Assembly (NCBI GenBank): GCA_023416575.1
Contig: JAEZHL010000236.1
Location: 1-10,302, forward strand
Source of the DNA: Pseudomonadota bacterium
GTDB lineage: Bacteria > Pseudomonadota > Alphaproteobacteria > Rhizobiales > Hyphomicrobiaceae
Reading direction: 5' to 3'
Length of the DNA: 10,302 nucleotides
A program made the position numbers and the translations under genes. A model generated the notes under the pieces. It was not told where the DNA came from. It made no database searches and was given only the letters and a program-made list of their open reading frames with translations. Shown here one piece after another: positions 1-6,297 of the stretch (position 1 is the stretch's first letter; each line of letters starts with the position of its first letter).

Positions 1-134
1 TTGAAGATCGGCCCCAGCAGAAACGGCCGCCAGACCACCTCGATCCCGGCGCGCTGCGCCAGCTCCGAAATCCGCATGGCCGACAGGTATGAGTAGTTCG
101 ACGCGAATTCGTACCAGAATTCCAGACGCGGCAT
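1..134 (-). CDS. 2-hydroxychromene-2-carboxylate isomerase / DsbA-family oxidoreductase, N-terminal fragment
   Basis: Reading the minus strand from the ATG at 134-132 gives 44 residues before the window edge, beginning MPRLEFWYEFASNYSYLSAM. This matches the first beta strand and helix of the thioredoxin-fold family that includes 2-hydroxychromene-2-carboxylate isomerase (NahD-like, kappa-class GST relatives). Ser12 in the EFASNYSYL stretch sits where that family has the serine that contacts glutathione. There is no CxxC, unlike true DsbA. The WRPFLLGPIF stretch at residues 35-44 is typical of the family. A GGGAGA ribosome-binding site lies about 6 nt upstream of the ATG (minus strand, near 141-146). 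The gene is divergent from argG across a 154-bp gap. The substrate cannot be told: in non-naphthalene degraders these proteins usually have unknown glutathione-dependent roles. The rest of the gene is outside the window. Confidence 0.82.
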   Translation of the reverse strand, partial: MPRLEFWYEFASNYSYLSAMRISELAQRAGIEVVWRPFLLGPIF

Positions 135-224
135 GTCTAATCTCCCATCACGGAGGGCCGGCCAGCTGACATCGCACGCGCGGCCCTGAGACAATACGGC
201 GGCCACCTCGAACGAAACCGGCAC

Positions 225-254
225 TTGGCCGGCGCCGGAATGCCAGCCTATAGT
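225..254 (+). promoter_or_regulatory. Candidate sigma70-type promoter of argG
   Basis: A -35-like TTGGCC at 225-230 and a -10-like TATAGT at 249-254 are separated by 18 bp. The start of transcription would fall near 261, leaving a leader of about 28 nt before the argG ATG. The 10-bp perfect palindrome CCGGCGCCGG at 229-238 overlaps the -35 and the spacer. This is a motif match by eye only. Confidence 0.5.
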
Positions 255-288
255 GCGCCGAAATTTCAATACATGAGCAGGGCACACG

Positions 289-1533
289 ATGGCTGCGAAG
301 ACCGGCGGAGACAAGGTCAACAAGGTGGTGCTCGCCTACTCCGGCGGGCTCGACACGTCGATCATCCTCAAGTGGCTGCAGGAAACCTATGGCTGCGAGG
401 TTGTGACGTTCACGGCCGACCTCGGCCAAGGCGAGGAGCTGGAGCCAGCCCGCCGCAAGGCCGAGCTGCTCGGGATCAAACCGCAGAACATCTTCATCGA
501 AGACCTGCGGGAAGAGTTCGTCCGCGACTACGTCTTCCCGATGTTCCGCGCCAACGCGCTCTACGAGGGCGTTTACCTGCTCGGCACCTCCATCGCGCGT
601 CCCCTGATCGCCAAGAAGCAGATCGAGATCGCGCGCCGGACCGGCGCGGATGCCGTCTGCCATGGCGCCACCGGCAAGGGCAACGATCAGGTCCGCTTCG
701 AGCTCGGCTATTACGCCCTCGAGCCTGGCATCCGCATCATCGCGCCCTGGCGGCAGTGGGAGTTCAAGGGCCGCGAGGAGCTGCTCGAGTTCGCCCGCAC
801 GCACCAGATCCCCGTCGCCAAGGATAAGGAAGGCGAGGCACCATTCTCGGTCGACGCCAACCTGCTGCACTCGTCATCCGAGGGCAAGGTGCTGGAGGAA
901 CCGGGCGTGGAGCCGCCGTCCATCGTCTACCAGCGCACCATCAGCCCCGAGGAGGCGCCGGATAAGCCGACCATCATCACCATCGGCTTCGAGCGCGGCG
1001 ATGCGGTGAGCCTCAACGGCGAGAAGCTGTCCCCGGCGACACTGCTGGCCCGGCTCAACGACCTCGGCCGCGACAACGGCATCGGCCGCATCGACCTCGT
1101 CGAGAACCGCTTCGTCGGCATGAAGTCGCGCGGCGTCTATGAGACCCCGGGCGGCACCATCCTGCTCGCCGCGCATCGCGCCATCGAGTCGATCACCCTC
1201 GACCGCGGCGCGGCGCACCTCAAGGACGAGCTGATGCCGCGTTACGCGGAGCTCATCTACAACGGCTTCTGGTTCAGCCCCGAGCGCGAGATGCTGCAGG
1301 CGCTGATCGACAAGAGCCAGGAGCACGTCGAGGGCGAGGTACGGCTGAAGCTCTACAAGGGCAACGTTATCGTCATCGGCCGCACCAGCCCGAAGTCGCT
1401 CTACTCCTCGACCCTCGTCACCTTCGAGGACGACCGCGGCGCCTATGACCAGAAGGACGCCGAAGGCTTTATCCGCCTGAATGCCCTGCGCCTCAGGACG
1501 CTGGCCATGCGGAACAAGGCCTCGGAGGCCTGA
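289..1533 (+). CDS. argG: Argininosuccinate synthase
   Basis: The 414-residue protein catalyses ATP-dependent condensation of citrulline and aspartate to argininosuccinate, the penultimate step of arginine synthesis in the cytoplasm, releasing AMP and pyrophosphate. The N-terminal adenine-nucleotide alpha-hydrolase fold carries the PP-loop AYSGGLDTS at residues 16-24. The second family signature HGATGKGNDQ is at 125-134, and the C-terminal synthetase/tetramerisation domain is complete, including the SRGVYETPGG stretch. Length is normal for the family (about 400-415). The ATG at 289 has only a weak purine stretch (GAGCAGGG) upstream, but a promoter-like pair at 225-254 supports this start. An ATG at 273 is out of frame. 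Two hairpins follow the stop codon, so the gene is probably a transcription unit on its own. Pyrophosphate made here is a substrate of the ppa product encoded later in the window. Confidence 0.98.
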   Translation: MAAKTGGDKVNKVVLAYSGGLDTSIILKWLQETYGCEVVTFTADLGQGEELEPARRKAELLGIKPQNIFIEDLREEFVRDYVFPMFRANALYEGVYLLGTSIARPLIAKKQIEIARRTGADAVCHGATGKGNDQVRFELGYYALEPGIRIIAPWRQWEFKGREELLEFARTHQIPVAKDKEGEAPFSVDANLLHSSSEGKVLEEPGVEPPSIVYQRTISPEEAPDKPTIITIGFERGDAVSLNGEKLSPATLLARLNDLGRDNGIGRIDLVENRFVGMKSRGVYETPGGTILLAAHRAIESITLDRGAAHLKDELMPRYAELIYNGFWFSPEREMLQALIDKSQEHVEGEVRLKLYKGNVIVIGRTSPKSLYSSTLVTFEDDRGAYDQKDAEGFIRLNALRLRTLAMRNKASEA

Positions 1534-1544
1534 GACAATCCAAC

Positions 1545-1576
1545 TCTGTCATCCCCGCAGGCGCAGGGATGACGGA
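1545..1576. repeat. Imperfect inverted repeat downstream of argG (REP-like or terminator hairpin)
   Basis: GTCATCCC (1548-1555) pairs perfectly with GGGATGAC (1566-1573). The stem continues outward with a T-G wobble and two more pairs to 1545/1576, and inward, past a C/A mismatch, with GC/GC around an AGGC loop. No T-tract follows. The GTCATCCCCGC...GGGATGAC pattern resembles dispersed intergenic repeats I recall from proteobacterial genomes, so it may be a REP-type copy that also acts as the argG 3' end. There is only one copy in this window. Confidence 0.6.
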
Positions 1577-1581
1577 TCCTC

Positions 1582-1597
1582 GACGCCGGGGGGCGTC
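1582..1597. repeat. Short perfect hairpin before the uncharacterised gene
   Basis: GACGCC (1582-1587) and GGCGTC (1592-1597) form a 6-bp stem with a GGGG loop, ending 6 nt before the ATG at 1604. The only G-rich candidate ribosome-binding stretch for that gene (1588-1593) lies in the loop and descending stem, so folding could limit initiation. No T-tract is present. Confidence 0.5.
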
Positions 1598-1603
1598 CCG
1601 ACC

Positions 1604-2239
1604 ATGCCCCTCCAGAACCGCGTGACGCCGGAAGGTGATATCGTCGCCGCTGTGGCGCGCGGGACGATGATGGGCAACCGCGGCGGATGCCTGCATGGGC
1701 CCGACAAAGCCCTCCGGCGCCGCCGCTGGGTCAGCCGGCAATGGATCTGCTGCGAGCTGGAGTTCCGGAACCGGCACCGTGAGGTGATGACTCCGGGCCG
1801 CTACACCGAGCTGTTCTTCCTCGATGAGGCAACCGCGCTCGCGGCGGGGCATCGCCCCTGCTTCGAGTGCCGCCGCGACGACGCCCTGAGCTTCGCATCG
1901 CTGTGGGCGCGCAGGCTGGGCCGAGACGAGCGCGCCGCTGCGGGCGAAATGGATGCAGTGCTCCATGGCGAGCGGCTCGGACCGCTCGGCGCAAAGCGCA
2001 CATTCCGAGCGCGTCTCGGCGATCTCCCCGCGGGCACCATTGTGCGCGTAAGTGGCAGCCCCCATCTCTTAGCCGGCGGGGGGCTCCTGCCGTGGACGAT
2101 TGAGGGTTATCTGGCACCGGCCAGCTTCGAGCCGGACCTGTCCGTCAATGTCCTGACGCCGTTGACCATTGTCGAGCTACTGCGTCGCGGACTGCGCCCA
2201 CGGCTGCATCCGACCGCTTCGAGCCCGCTGCCGATCTGA
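1604..2239 (+). CDS. Conserved hypothetical protein with Ada-like RPCxxC motif
   Basis: This is a 211-residue protein of unknown function, which I recall as a conserved, uncharacterised alphaproteobacterial family. The N-terminal part has NRG (25-27), then WICC (47-50) and a TELFFLDEATALAAGHRPCFEC stretch at 68-89 with Cys86 and Cys89. The FF-x-DEA-x-AL-AAG-RPC-x-x-C layout strongly resembles the end of the zinc-binding domain of Ada DNA-repair proteins. Together with Cys49/Cys50 it could make a four-cysteine metal site, though this is inference. The C-terminal third (from about 145) looks beta-rich, with PWTIEGYL near residues 165-172. The chosen start is the ATG at 1604, because the open frame farther upstream overlaps argG and translates repeat and hairpin sequence. 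The ribosome-binding site is poor. No signal peptide or membrane segment was seen. No function is assigned. Confidence 0.85.
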   Translation: MPLQNRVTPEGDIVAAVARGTMMGNRGGCLHGPDKALRRRRWVSRQWICCELEFRNRHREVMTPGRYTELFFLDEATALAAGHRPCFECRRDDALSFASLWARRLGRDERAAAGEMDAVLHGERLGPLGAKRTFRARLGDLPAGTIVRVSGSPHLLAGGGLLPWTIEGYLAPASFEPDLSVNVLTPLTIVELLRRGLRPRLHPTASSPLPI

Positions 2240-2251
2240 CACCCATTTGCC

Positions 2252-2293
2252 GCTGCGACCCGCCGCCAATCAACCCCCAGTGGCGGTCGCAGC
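2252..2293. repeat. Inverted repeat between the hypothetical gene and typA
   Basis: GCTGCGACC at 2252-2260 pairs perfectly with GGTCGCAGC at 2285-2293. With a small bulge the pairing extends inward through GCC/GGC, leaving a loop of about 17 nt. An alternative inner pairing, CCGCCA 2263-2268 with TGGCGG 2281-2286, is also possible. It starts 12 nt after the upstream stop and ends 52 nt before the typA ATG. It may end the upstream transcript (no T-tract follows) or act in the typA leader. Confidence 0.6.
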
Positions 2294-2345
2294 TCAGTTG
2301 TGATACCTCGGGCGCTGATTTTCCGCGCCGCAGCATGTGAGTTTC

Positions 2346-4175
2346 ATGGACCTTCGCAACATCGCTATCATCGCCCACGTCGACCACGGCAAGACGACGC
2401 TCGTGGACCAGCTCCTCAAGCAGTCCGGCGCGTTCCGAGAAAACCAGAAGGTTGCCGAGCGGGTGATGGACAGCAACGAGCTCGAGCGCGAGCGCGGCAT
2501 CACCATTCTGGCCAAGTGCACATCTCTGGTCTGGCGCGATACCCGCATCAACATCGTCGACACGCCTGGCCACGCCGACTTCGGTGGCGAAGTCGAGCGC
2601 ATCCTGAACATGGTCGATGGCGTCATCGTCCTGGTCGACTCGTCGGAAGGCCCGCTGCCGCAGACTAAGTTCGTCGTCTCCAAGGCCCTGAAGCGGGGCC
2701 TCAGGCCGATCGTTGCCATCAACAAGATCGACCGCCCGGACGAGCGCCACACCGACGTGCTGAACGAGATCTTCGATCTGTTCGCCAGCCTCGATGCCAC
2801 TGACGAACAGCTCGATTTCCCAGTCCTCTACGGATCGGGCCGTGACGGCTGGATGGCTCTCGACCCTTCAGGTCCCAAAGAGGACATGACACCGCTGTTC
2901 GATCTCGTGCTGTCGCACGTGCCGCCACCGCGGGTCGAGGAAGGCCCATTCCGCTTGCTGGCGACGACACTCGAGGCCGACCCGTACCTCGGGCGGATCC
3001 TGACCGGCCGCATCACCTCCGGCACGGTGCGCGCCAATCAAGCCATCCACGCGCTGCACCATGACGGACGGCTGATCGAGACCGCGCGTGTCAGCAAGGT
3101 GCTGGCGTTCCGCGGCCTGGAGCGCCGGCCCATCGACGTCGGTGAGGCCGGCGACATCGTCGCCATCGCGGGCGTCACCGAGGCCACTGTCGCAGACACC
3201 CTTTGCGATCCGAGCGTCGAGACCCCGCTTCCCGCCCAGCCGGTCGATCCGCCGACGCTCTCGATGACCTTCCGCATCAACGATGGACCGCTTGCCGGCC
3301 AGGAGGGCGACAAGGTTCAGAGCCGGGTCATCCGCGAGCGGCTGCTGCGCGAGACCGAGCGCAACGTCGCCATCCGCATCACCGAATCCGACGATAAGGA
3401 CTCGTTCGATGTCGCCGGGCGCGGCGAGTTGCAGCTCGGCATTCTCATCGAGACCATGCGCCGGGAAGGCTTCGAGCTGACCGTGTCGCGGCCGCGCGTC
3501 GTCTACAAGAGCGATCCCGAGACAGGACAGCGGCTCGAGCCCATCGAGGAGGTCATCATCGACGTCGATGAGCAGTTCTCCGGCGTCGTCGTCCAGAAGC
3601 TCTCGGAGCGCCGCGGCGAGCTCATCGAGATGCGGCCATCGGGCGGCGGACGCCAGCGCCTCGTGTTCCGCGTCCCCACGCGCGGGCTGCTCGGCTATCA
3701 GAACGAGCTGCTGACCGACACCCGCGGCACGGCCGTGATGAACCGCCTGTTCCACAGCTACGCGCCGCACAAGGGCGAGATCCAGGGCCGCCGCACCGGC
3801 GTGCTCATCTCCAATGGCGATGGCGAGGCTGTGGCCTATGCGCTCTACAATCTCGAGGACCGCGGCCCCTTGATGATCGGGCCGCAAACCCGGGTCTACC
3901 AGGGCATGATCGTGGGCGAGCACTCGCGGGAGAACGACCTCGAGGTCAACGTGCTCAAGGGCAAGAAGCTGACCAACGTCCGCGCCTCGGGTAAGGACGA
4001 CAACATCCTCCTCACCCCACCGATGCGGATGACGCTCGAGCAGGCCATGTCCTACATCACCGATGACGAGCTCGTCGAAGTGACGCCGAAATCCATTCGG
4101 CTCAGGAAGCTCTGGCTCGACCCCAACATGCGCAAGAAGATGGATCGGCTCAAAGAATCGCAGGCCGTGGCCTGA
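2346..4175 (+). CDS. typA: Translational GTPase TypA/BipA
   Basis: This 609-residue translation-factor GTPase binds the 70S ribosome at the EF-G site and supports 50S assembly and stress or cold growth. All G motifs are present: G1 AHVDHGKT (10-17), G2 RGITI (50-54), G3 DTPGH (72-76), G4 NKID (126-129) and a G5-like GSGRDG (163-168). Domain 2, the EF-G-like domains III and V and the TypA-specific C-terminal domain follow, ending in LRKLWLDPNMRKK-type sequence. The length agrees with the usual 605-615. I chose the ATG at 2346 because MDLRNIAIIAHVDHGKT matches the usual N-terminus, with GTGA 5 nt upstream as a weak ribosome-binding site. An in-frame GTG at 2337 would add three residues (MSF). 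The Pif1-like helicase gene follows after 16 bp and is probably co-transcribed. Confidence 0.97.
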   Translation: MDLRNIAIIAHVDHGKTTLVDQLLKQSGAFRENQKVAERVMDSNELERERGITILAKCTSLVWRDTRINIVDTPGHADFGGEVERILNMVDGVIVLVDSSEGPLPQTKFVVSKALKRGLRPIVAINKIDRPDERHTDVLNEIFDLFASLDATDEQLDFPVLYGSGRDGWMALDPSGPKEDMTPLFDLVLSHVPPPRVEEGPFRLLATTLEADPYLGRILTGRITSGTVRANQAIHALHHDGRLIETARVSKVLAFRGLERRPIDVGEAGDIVAIAGVTEATVADTLCDPSVETPLPAQPVDPPTLSMTFRINDGPLAGQEGDKVQSRVIRERLLRETERNVAIRITESDDKDSFDVAGRGELQLGILIETMRREGFELTVSRPRVVYKSDPETGQRLEPIEEVIIDVDEQFSGVVVQKLSERRGELIEMRPSGGGRQRLVFRVPTRGLLGYQNELLTDTRGTAVMNRLFHSYAPHKGEIQGRRTGVLISNGDGEAVAYALYNLEDRGPLMIGPQTRVYQGMIVGEHSRENDLEVNVLKGKKLTNVRASGKDDNILLTPPMRMTLEQAMSYITDDELVEVTPKSIRLRKLWLDPNMRKKMDRLKESQAVA

Positions 4176-4191
4176 CCGAGGCGCGTGCGCG

Positions 4192-5517
4192 ATGACCGTG
4201 CCGCGCCCAGCTGGCAGCCTGAATTGGCCGGACGGCGTCCAGGTCACGACGGAGCATGAGCTGGCCGGCGCCTTCCCGGTCGACAAGGACGCGGGCAGCC
4301 TCTTCGTGACCGGCCGCGCAGGCACAGGCAAGTCGACGCTGCTGCGTTGCCTGCGCGAGAGCATCGCCGAGCAGGGGGTCGTGCTGGCCCCGACCGGGCT
4401 CGCCGCCGTCAATGTCGGCGGGCAGACCATTCACTCGTTCTTCGGCTTCCCGCCTCGCCTAATCCGGCCCGAGGACATCCGCCGCAGCCGCAACGGCGGC
4501 ATCATGCGCCGGATGAAGTTCCTCATCATCGATGAAATCTCGATGGTGCGGTCGGACCTGATGTGGGCCATCGACCAGGCCCTGCGCGTCAACCGGGGGC
4601 GGCCCCGGGAGCCGTTCGGTGGCGTGCGGCTGCTGCTGTTCGGAGATCTCCACCAGCTGCCACCCGTCGTGCAGGAAGCCGAGGTTGCCGATCACCTCGA
4701 GACGAGCTTCGGCGGCCCGTTCTTCTTCAGCGTGCCCGCCTTGCGGGAGGGAGCTGGCACCTCGCTGGTGGAGCTGAAGCGCGTCTTCCGGCAGGACGAC
4801 GAGGCCCTTCTCACCGTCCTCGATCGCATCCGCGAAGGTGACGTGAGCGAGGACGATCTGGAGGTGCTCAACACGCGCGTGAGCCCCGTCCGGACCCTGG
4901 CCGAGGGGGATCCCTTCGTCATCCTGACGCCCACCAACGCCGCCGCCAATCGCATCAACACCGCCTATCTCGAAGCCCTGCCGGGGCGCGCCATGGCGTA
5001 TGAGGCTGGTGTCACTGGCGATTTCAGCGACAGTGCCCAGCCGACGGACAGCACGCTGCTGCTGAAGCCGGGTGCCAAGGTTATCCTGCTGCGCAACGAT
5101 CCGGACCGCCGCTGGGTCAACGGCACCATCGCCCGCATCAGCCGGTTGGAGGAGCGCCAGGTCTGGGTCGAGATCAACGGCAAGGAGTACGAGGTCGAGC
5201 AGGCGGCGTGGGAGAACCGCCGCTATGCCTACGATCAGGCCGAGCAGAAGATCGTCGAGACGGTTGCGGGTACGTTCAAGCAGTTCCCGCTCCGGCTCGC
5301 CTGGGCACTGACCATCCATAAGAGCCAGGGGCTGACGCTCGACCGGGTCTACATCGACCTTGGCCGGGGGACCTTCGCGCACGGTCAGGCCTACGTTGCG
5401 ATCTCTCGCTGCCGGTCACTCGCCGGGCTGGCGTTTGCTCGCCCGCTAAAACCGCAGGATATCCGCTTCGATCCTGCTGCGATGGGCTATCGCGACTTGT
5501 TCCCGGCGCTCGACTAG
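4192..5517 (+). CDS. Pif1/RecD2-like superfamily 1B DNA helicase (AAA family ATPase)
   Basis: The 441-residue protein has the motor motifs of SF1B 5'-3' helicases. Walker A GRAGTGKST is at 41-49, a motif Ia-like APTGLAAVNVGGQTIHSFF at about 66-84, and Walker B with IIDEISMV at 112-119 (Asp114, Glu115). Motif III FGDLHQLPPV is at 150-159, LTPTNAAANRIN follows near residue 245, TIHKSQG is at 374-380, and motif VI QAYVAISR is at 399-406 with the arginine finger Arg406. The TIHSFFGF and GDLHQLPPV patterns point to Pif1 more than RecD. It is compact compared with eukaryotic Pif1: it is nearly all motor, with no added N-terminal or C-terminal domain. It probably unwinds DNA during replication or repair, but the substrate is unknown. 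The gene starts 16 nt after typA, with GAGG 10 nt upstream of the ATG, suggesting a typA-helicase operon. Confidence 0.9.
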   Translation: MTVPRPAGSLNWPDGVQVTTEHELAGAFPVDKDAGSLFVTGRAGTGKSTLLRCLRESIAEQGVVLAPTGLAAVNVGGQTIHSFFGFPPRLIRPEDIRRSRNGGIMRRMKFLIIDEISMVRSDLMWAIDQALRVNRGRPREPFGGVRLLLFGDLHQLPPVVQEAEVADHLETSFGGPFFFSVPALREGAGTSLVELKRVFRQDDEALLTVLDRIREGDVSEDDLEVLNTRVSPVRTLAEGDPFVILTPTNAAANRINTAYLEALPGRAMAYEAGVTGDFSDSAQPTDSTLLLKPGAKVILLRNDPDRRWVNGTIARISRLEERQVWVEINGKEYEVEQAAWENRRYAYDQAEQKIVETVAGTFKQFPLRLAWALTIHKSQGLTLDRVYIDLGRGTFAHGQAYVAISRCRSLAGLAFARPLKPQDIRFDPAAMGYRDLFPALD

Positions 5518-5568
5518 CGCCCCCTTACCGATCGTCAGGTTGCGACATACTGCCCCGCCTAGTGCGCC

Positions 5569-5604
5569 GCACAAATCCATATTGCAGCGCACAATGACTT
5601 GTGC
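5569..5604. promoter_or_regulatory. Operator-like repeats upstream of the phasin gene (candidate PhaR-type site)
   Basis: GCACAA occurs at 5569-5574 and again at 5589-5594, exactly 20 bp apart, and its inverse TTGTGC is at 5599-5604. The last two make a perfect 6-bp inverted repeat with a TGAC spacer, lying between the candidate -35 and -10. The first copy is part of GTGCG-C-CGCAC (5562-5572). In alphaproteobacteria phasin genes are often repressed by PhaR binding TGC-rich sites. Assigning this site to PhaR is inference. Confidence 0.45.
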
Positions 5605-5612
5605 CATATACT
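5582..5612 (+). promoter_or_regulatory. Candidate phasin promoter
   Basis: TTGCAG (5582-5587) and TATACT (5607-5612) are 19 bp apart, a slightly long spacing. Transcription would begin near 5619, giving a leader of about 65 nt. The inverted repeat at 5589-5604 fills the spacer, as expected of a repressible promoter. The -35 match is weak. Confidence 0.4.
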
Positions 5613-5672
5613 GCATGTCAGTTTCCGGAGCGATGATCTCCCCTCCGCAAGCGATATCTCACTCGATGCATC

Positions 5673-5677
5673 AGGAG
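5673..5677 (+). promoter_or_regulatory. Ribosome-binding site that fixes the phasin start
   Basis: AGGAG ends 6 nt before the ATG at 5684. It decides against the in-frame ATGs farther upstream (5540 and others), which would place the promoter and operator repeats inside the coding region. Confidence 0.8.
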
Positions 5678-5683
5678 CAGCTC

Positions 5684-6139
5684 ATGAACGAGCAATTCAC
5701 CCGGCAAGCGCAAGAGATGTTCAGCGCGGCGAAGGATGCCCGCATTCCAGAAAATGTTCAGGCTTTCGCCGAGGAGAGCGTGGCCAAGACCCGCGACGCC
5801 TACCAGAAGTTCAACGCCGTCGCGAAGGACGGCGCGAAGGCTCTCGAGGACATGATGACCGCCGCCCACGCAGGCGCTCGGGCGCTGGGGGAGAAGGTCC
5901 TGACTGCCACCGCCGCCAATACCGAGGCCGCATTCGACGCGGCTCAAGCGATCGCCCGCGCACGCACGCTGCCGGAGGCTGCCCGTCTGCAGGCTGATTT
6001 TCTGCAGCAGCAGATCGCAGCCGCGAATGCGCAAACGAAAGAGTTCTTCGAGCTCTCGGCCAAAGTGGCGAAGCAGACGTTCGAATCCATGAACACGGCT
6101 GCCAGCCGCTCCTACGAGCAGATGAAGAACGGGGCCTGA
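5684..6139 (+). CDS. Phasin (polyhydroxyalkanoate granule-associated protein)
   Basis: The 151-residue protein, starting MNEQFTRQAQEMF, is rich in Ala, Glu, Lys and Gln, has no cysteine, and is predicted to be almost entirely amphipathic helix and coiled coil. The pattern around residues 21-44 (IPENVQAFAEESVAKTRDAYQKF) is the conserved core of alphaproteobacterial phasins (Phasin_2 type). Phasins coat PHB granules in the cytoplasm, limit their coalescence and help recruit synthase, depolymerase and regulators. No membrane segment or signal peptide is present. A strong AGGAG fixes the start. The gene looks monocistronic: operator-like repeats and a promoter lie upstream and a strong hairpin downstream. 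No phaC, phaR or phaZ lies in the window, so the granule link rests on the protein itself. Phasins are short and repetitive, so a related helical granule protein cannot be excluded. Confidence 0.88.
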   Translation: MNEQFTRQAQEMFSAAKDARIPENVQAFAEESVAKTRDAYQKFNAVAKDGAKALEDMMTAAHAGARALGEKVLTATAANTEAAFDAAQAIARARTLPEAARLQADFLQQQIAAANAQTKEFFELSAKVAKQTFESMNTAASRSYEQMKNGA

Positions 6140-6161
6140 ACCAGAAATCGCTCCCAGCGCC

Positions 6162-6190
6162 AGGATTACTGACGGGCTCGAAGTAATCCT
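6162..6190. repeat. Hairpin alternative to the phasin terminator
   Basis: AGGATTACT (6162-6170) pairs perfectly with AGTAATCCT (6182-6190) over an 11-nt loop. It uses bases 6182-6190 that are also needed by the hairpin at 6172-6200, so the two folds exclude each other. Confidence 0.6.
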
Positions 6191-6200
6191 TCGGGCCCGT
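6172..6200 (+). terminator. Intrinsic-type terminator downstream of the phasin gene
   Basis: A 12-bp stem runs ACGGGCTCGAAG (6172-6183) / CTTCGGGCCCGT (6189-6200), with one T-G wobble and a TAATC loop. GTTCGTT follows, a weak T-rich tail typical of GC-rich alphaproteobacterial terminators. It begins 32 nt after the phasin stop. Confidence 0.75.
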
Positions 6201-6260
6201 GTTCGTTGGGGGCGAGTGTGACTTGTGAACGCGGATGGAACGAATCGTGCAAGAAGGACG

Positions 6261-6291
6261 TTGCAACAAGCTTGGGGTCGCGCTTTATACT
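6261..6291 (+). promoter_or_regulatory. Candidate promoter of the GNAT gene
   Basis: TTGCAA (6261-6266) and TATACT (6286-6291) are 19 bp apart, the same spacing and -10 as the candidate phasin promoter. The expected transcription start, about 7 nt beyond the -10, falls on the ATG at 6298. This is by-eye evidence only. Confidence 0.4.
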
Positions 6292-6297
6292 GGACCT

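Noticed and set aside
1481..1603. N-terminal extension of the hypothetical gene overlapping the end of argG
   Set aside because: The extension translates the argG end and the intergenic hairpins as low-complexity Arg/Pro-rich sequence, whereas the conserved protein starts at MPLQNRV at 1604.
2868..4430. A 520-codon open frame on the minus strand across typA and the helicase start
   Set aside because: It lies antisense to two clearly recognised genes, its translation has no recognisable domain, and long antisense open frames are expected in GC-rich coding DNA.
4459..5382. A 307-codon minus-strand open frame inside the helicase gene
   Set aside because: It is fully antisense to a gene with all SF1B motifs, has no domain of its own, and has no plausible ribosome-binding site.
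5540..5683. A 48-residue extension of the phasin
   Set aside because: It would code through the promoter and operator repeats, and a strong AGGAG sits immediately before the ATG at 5684.
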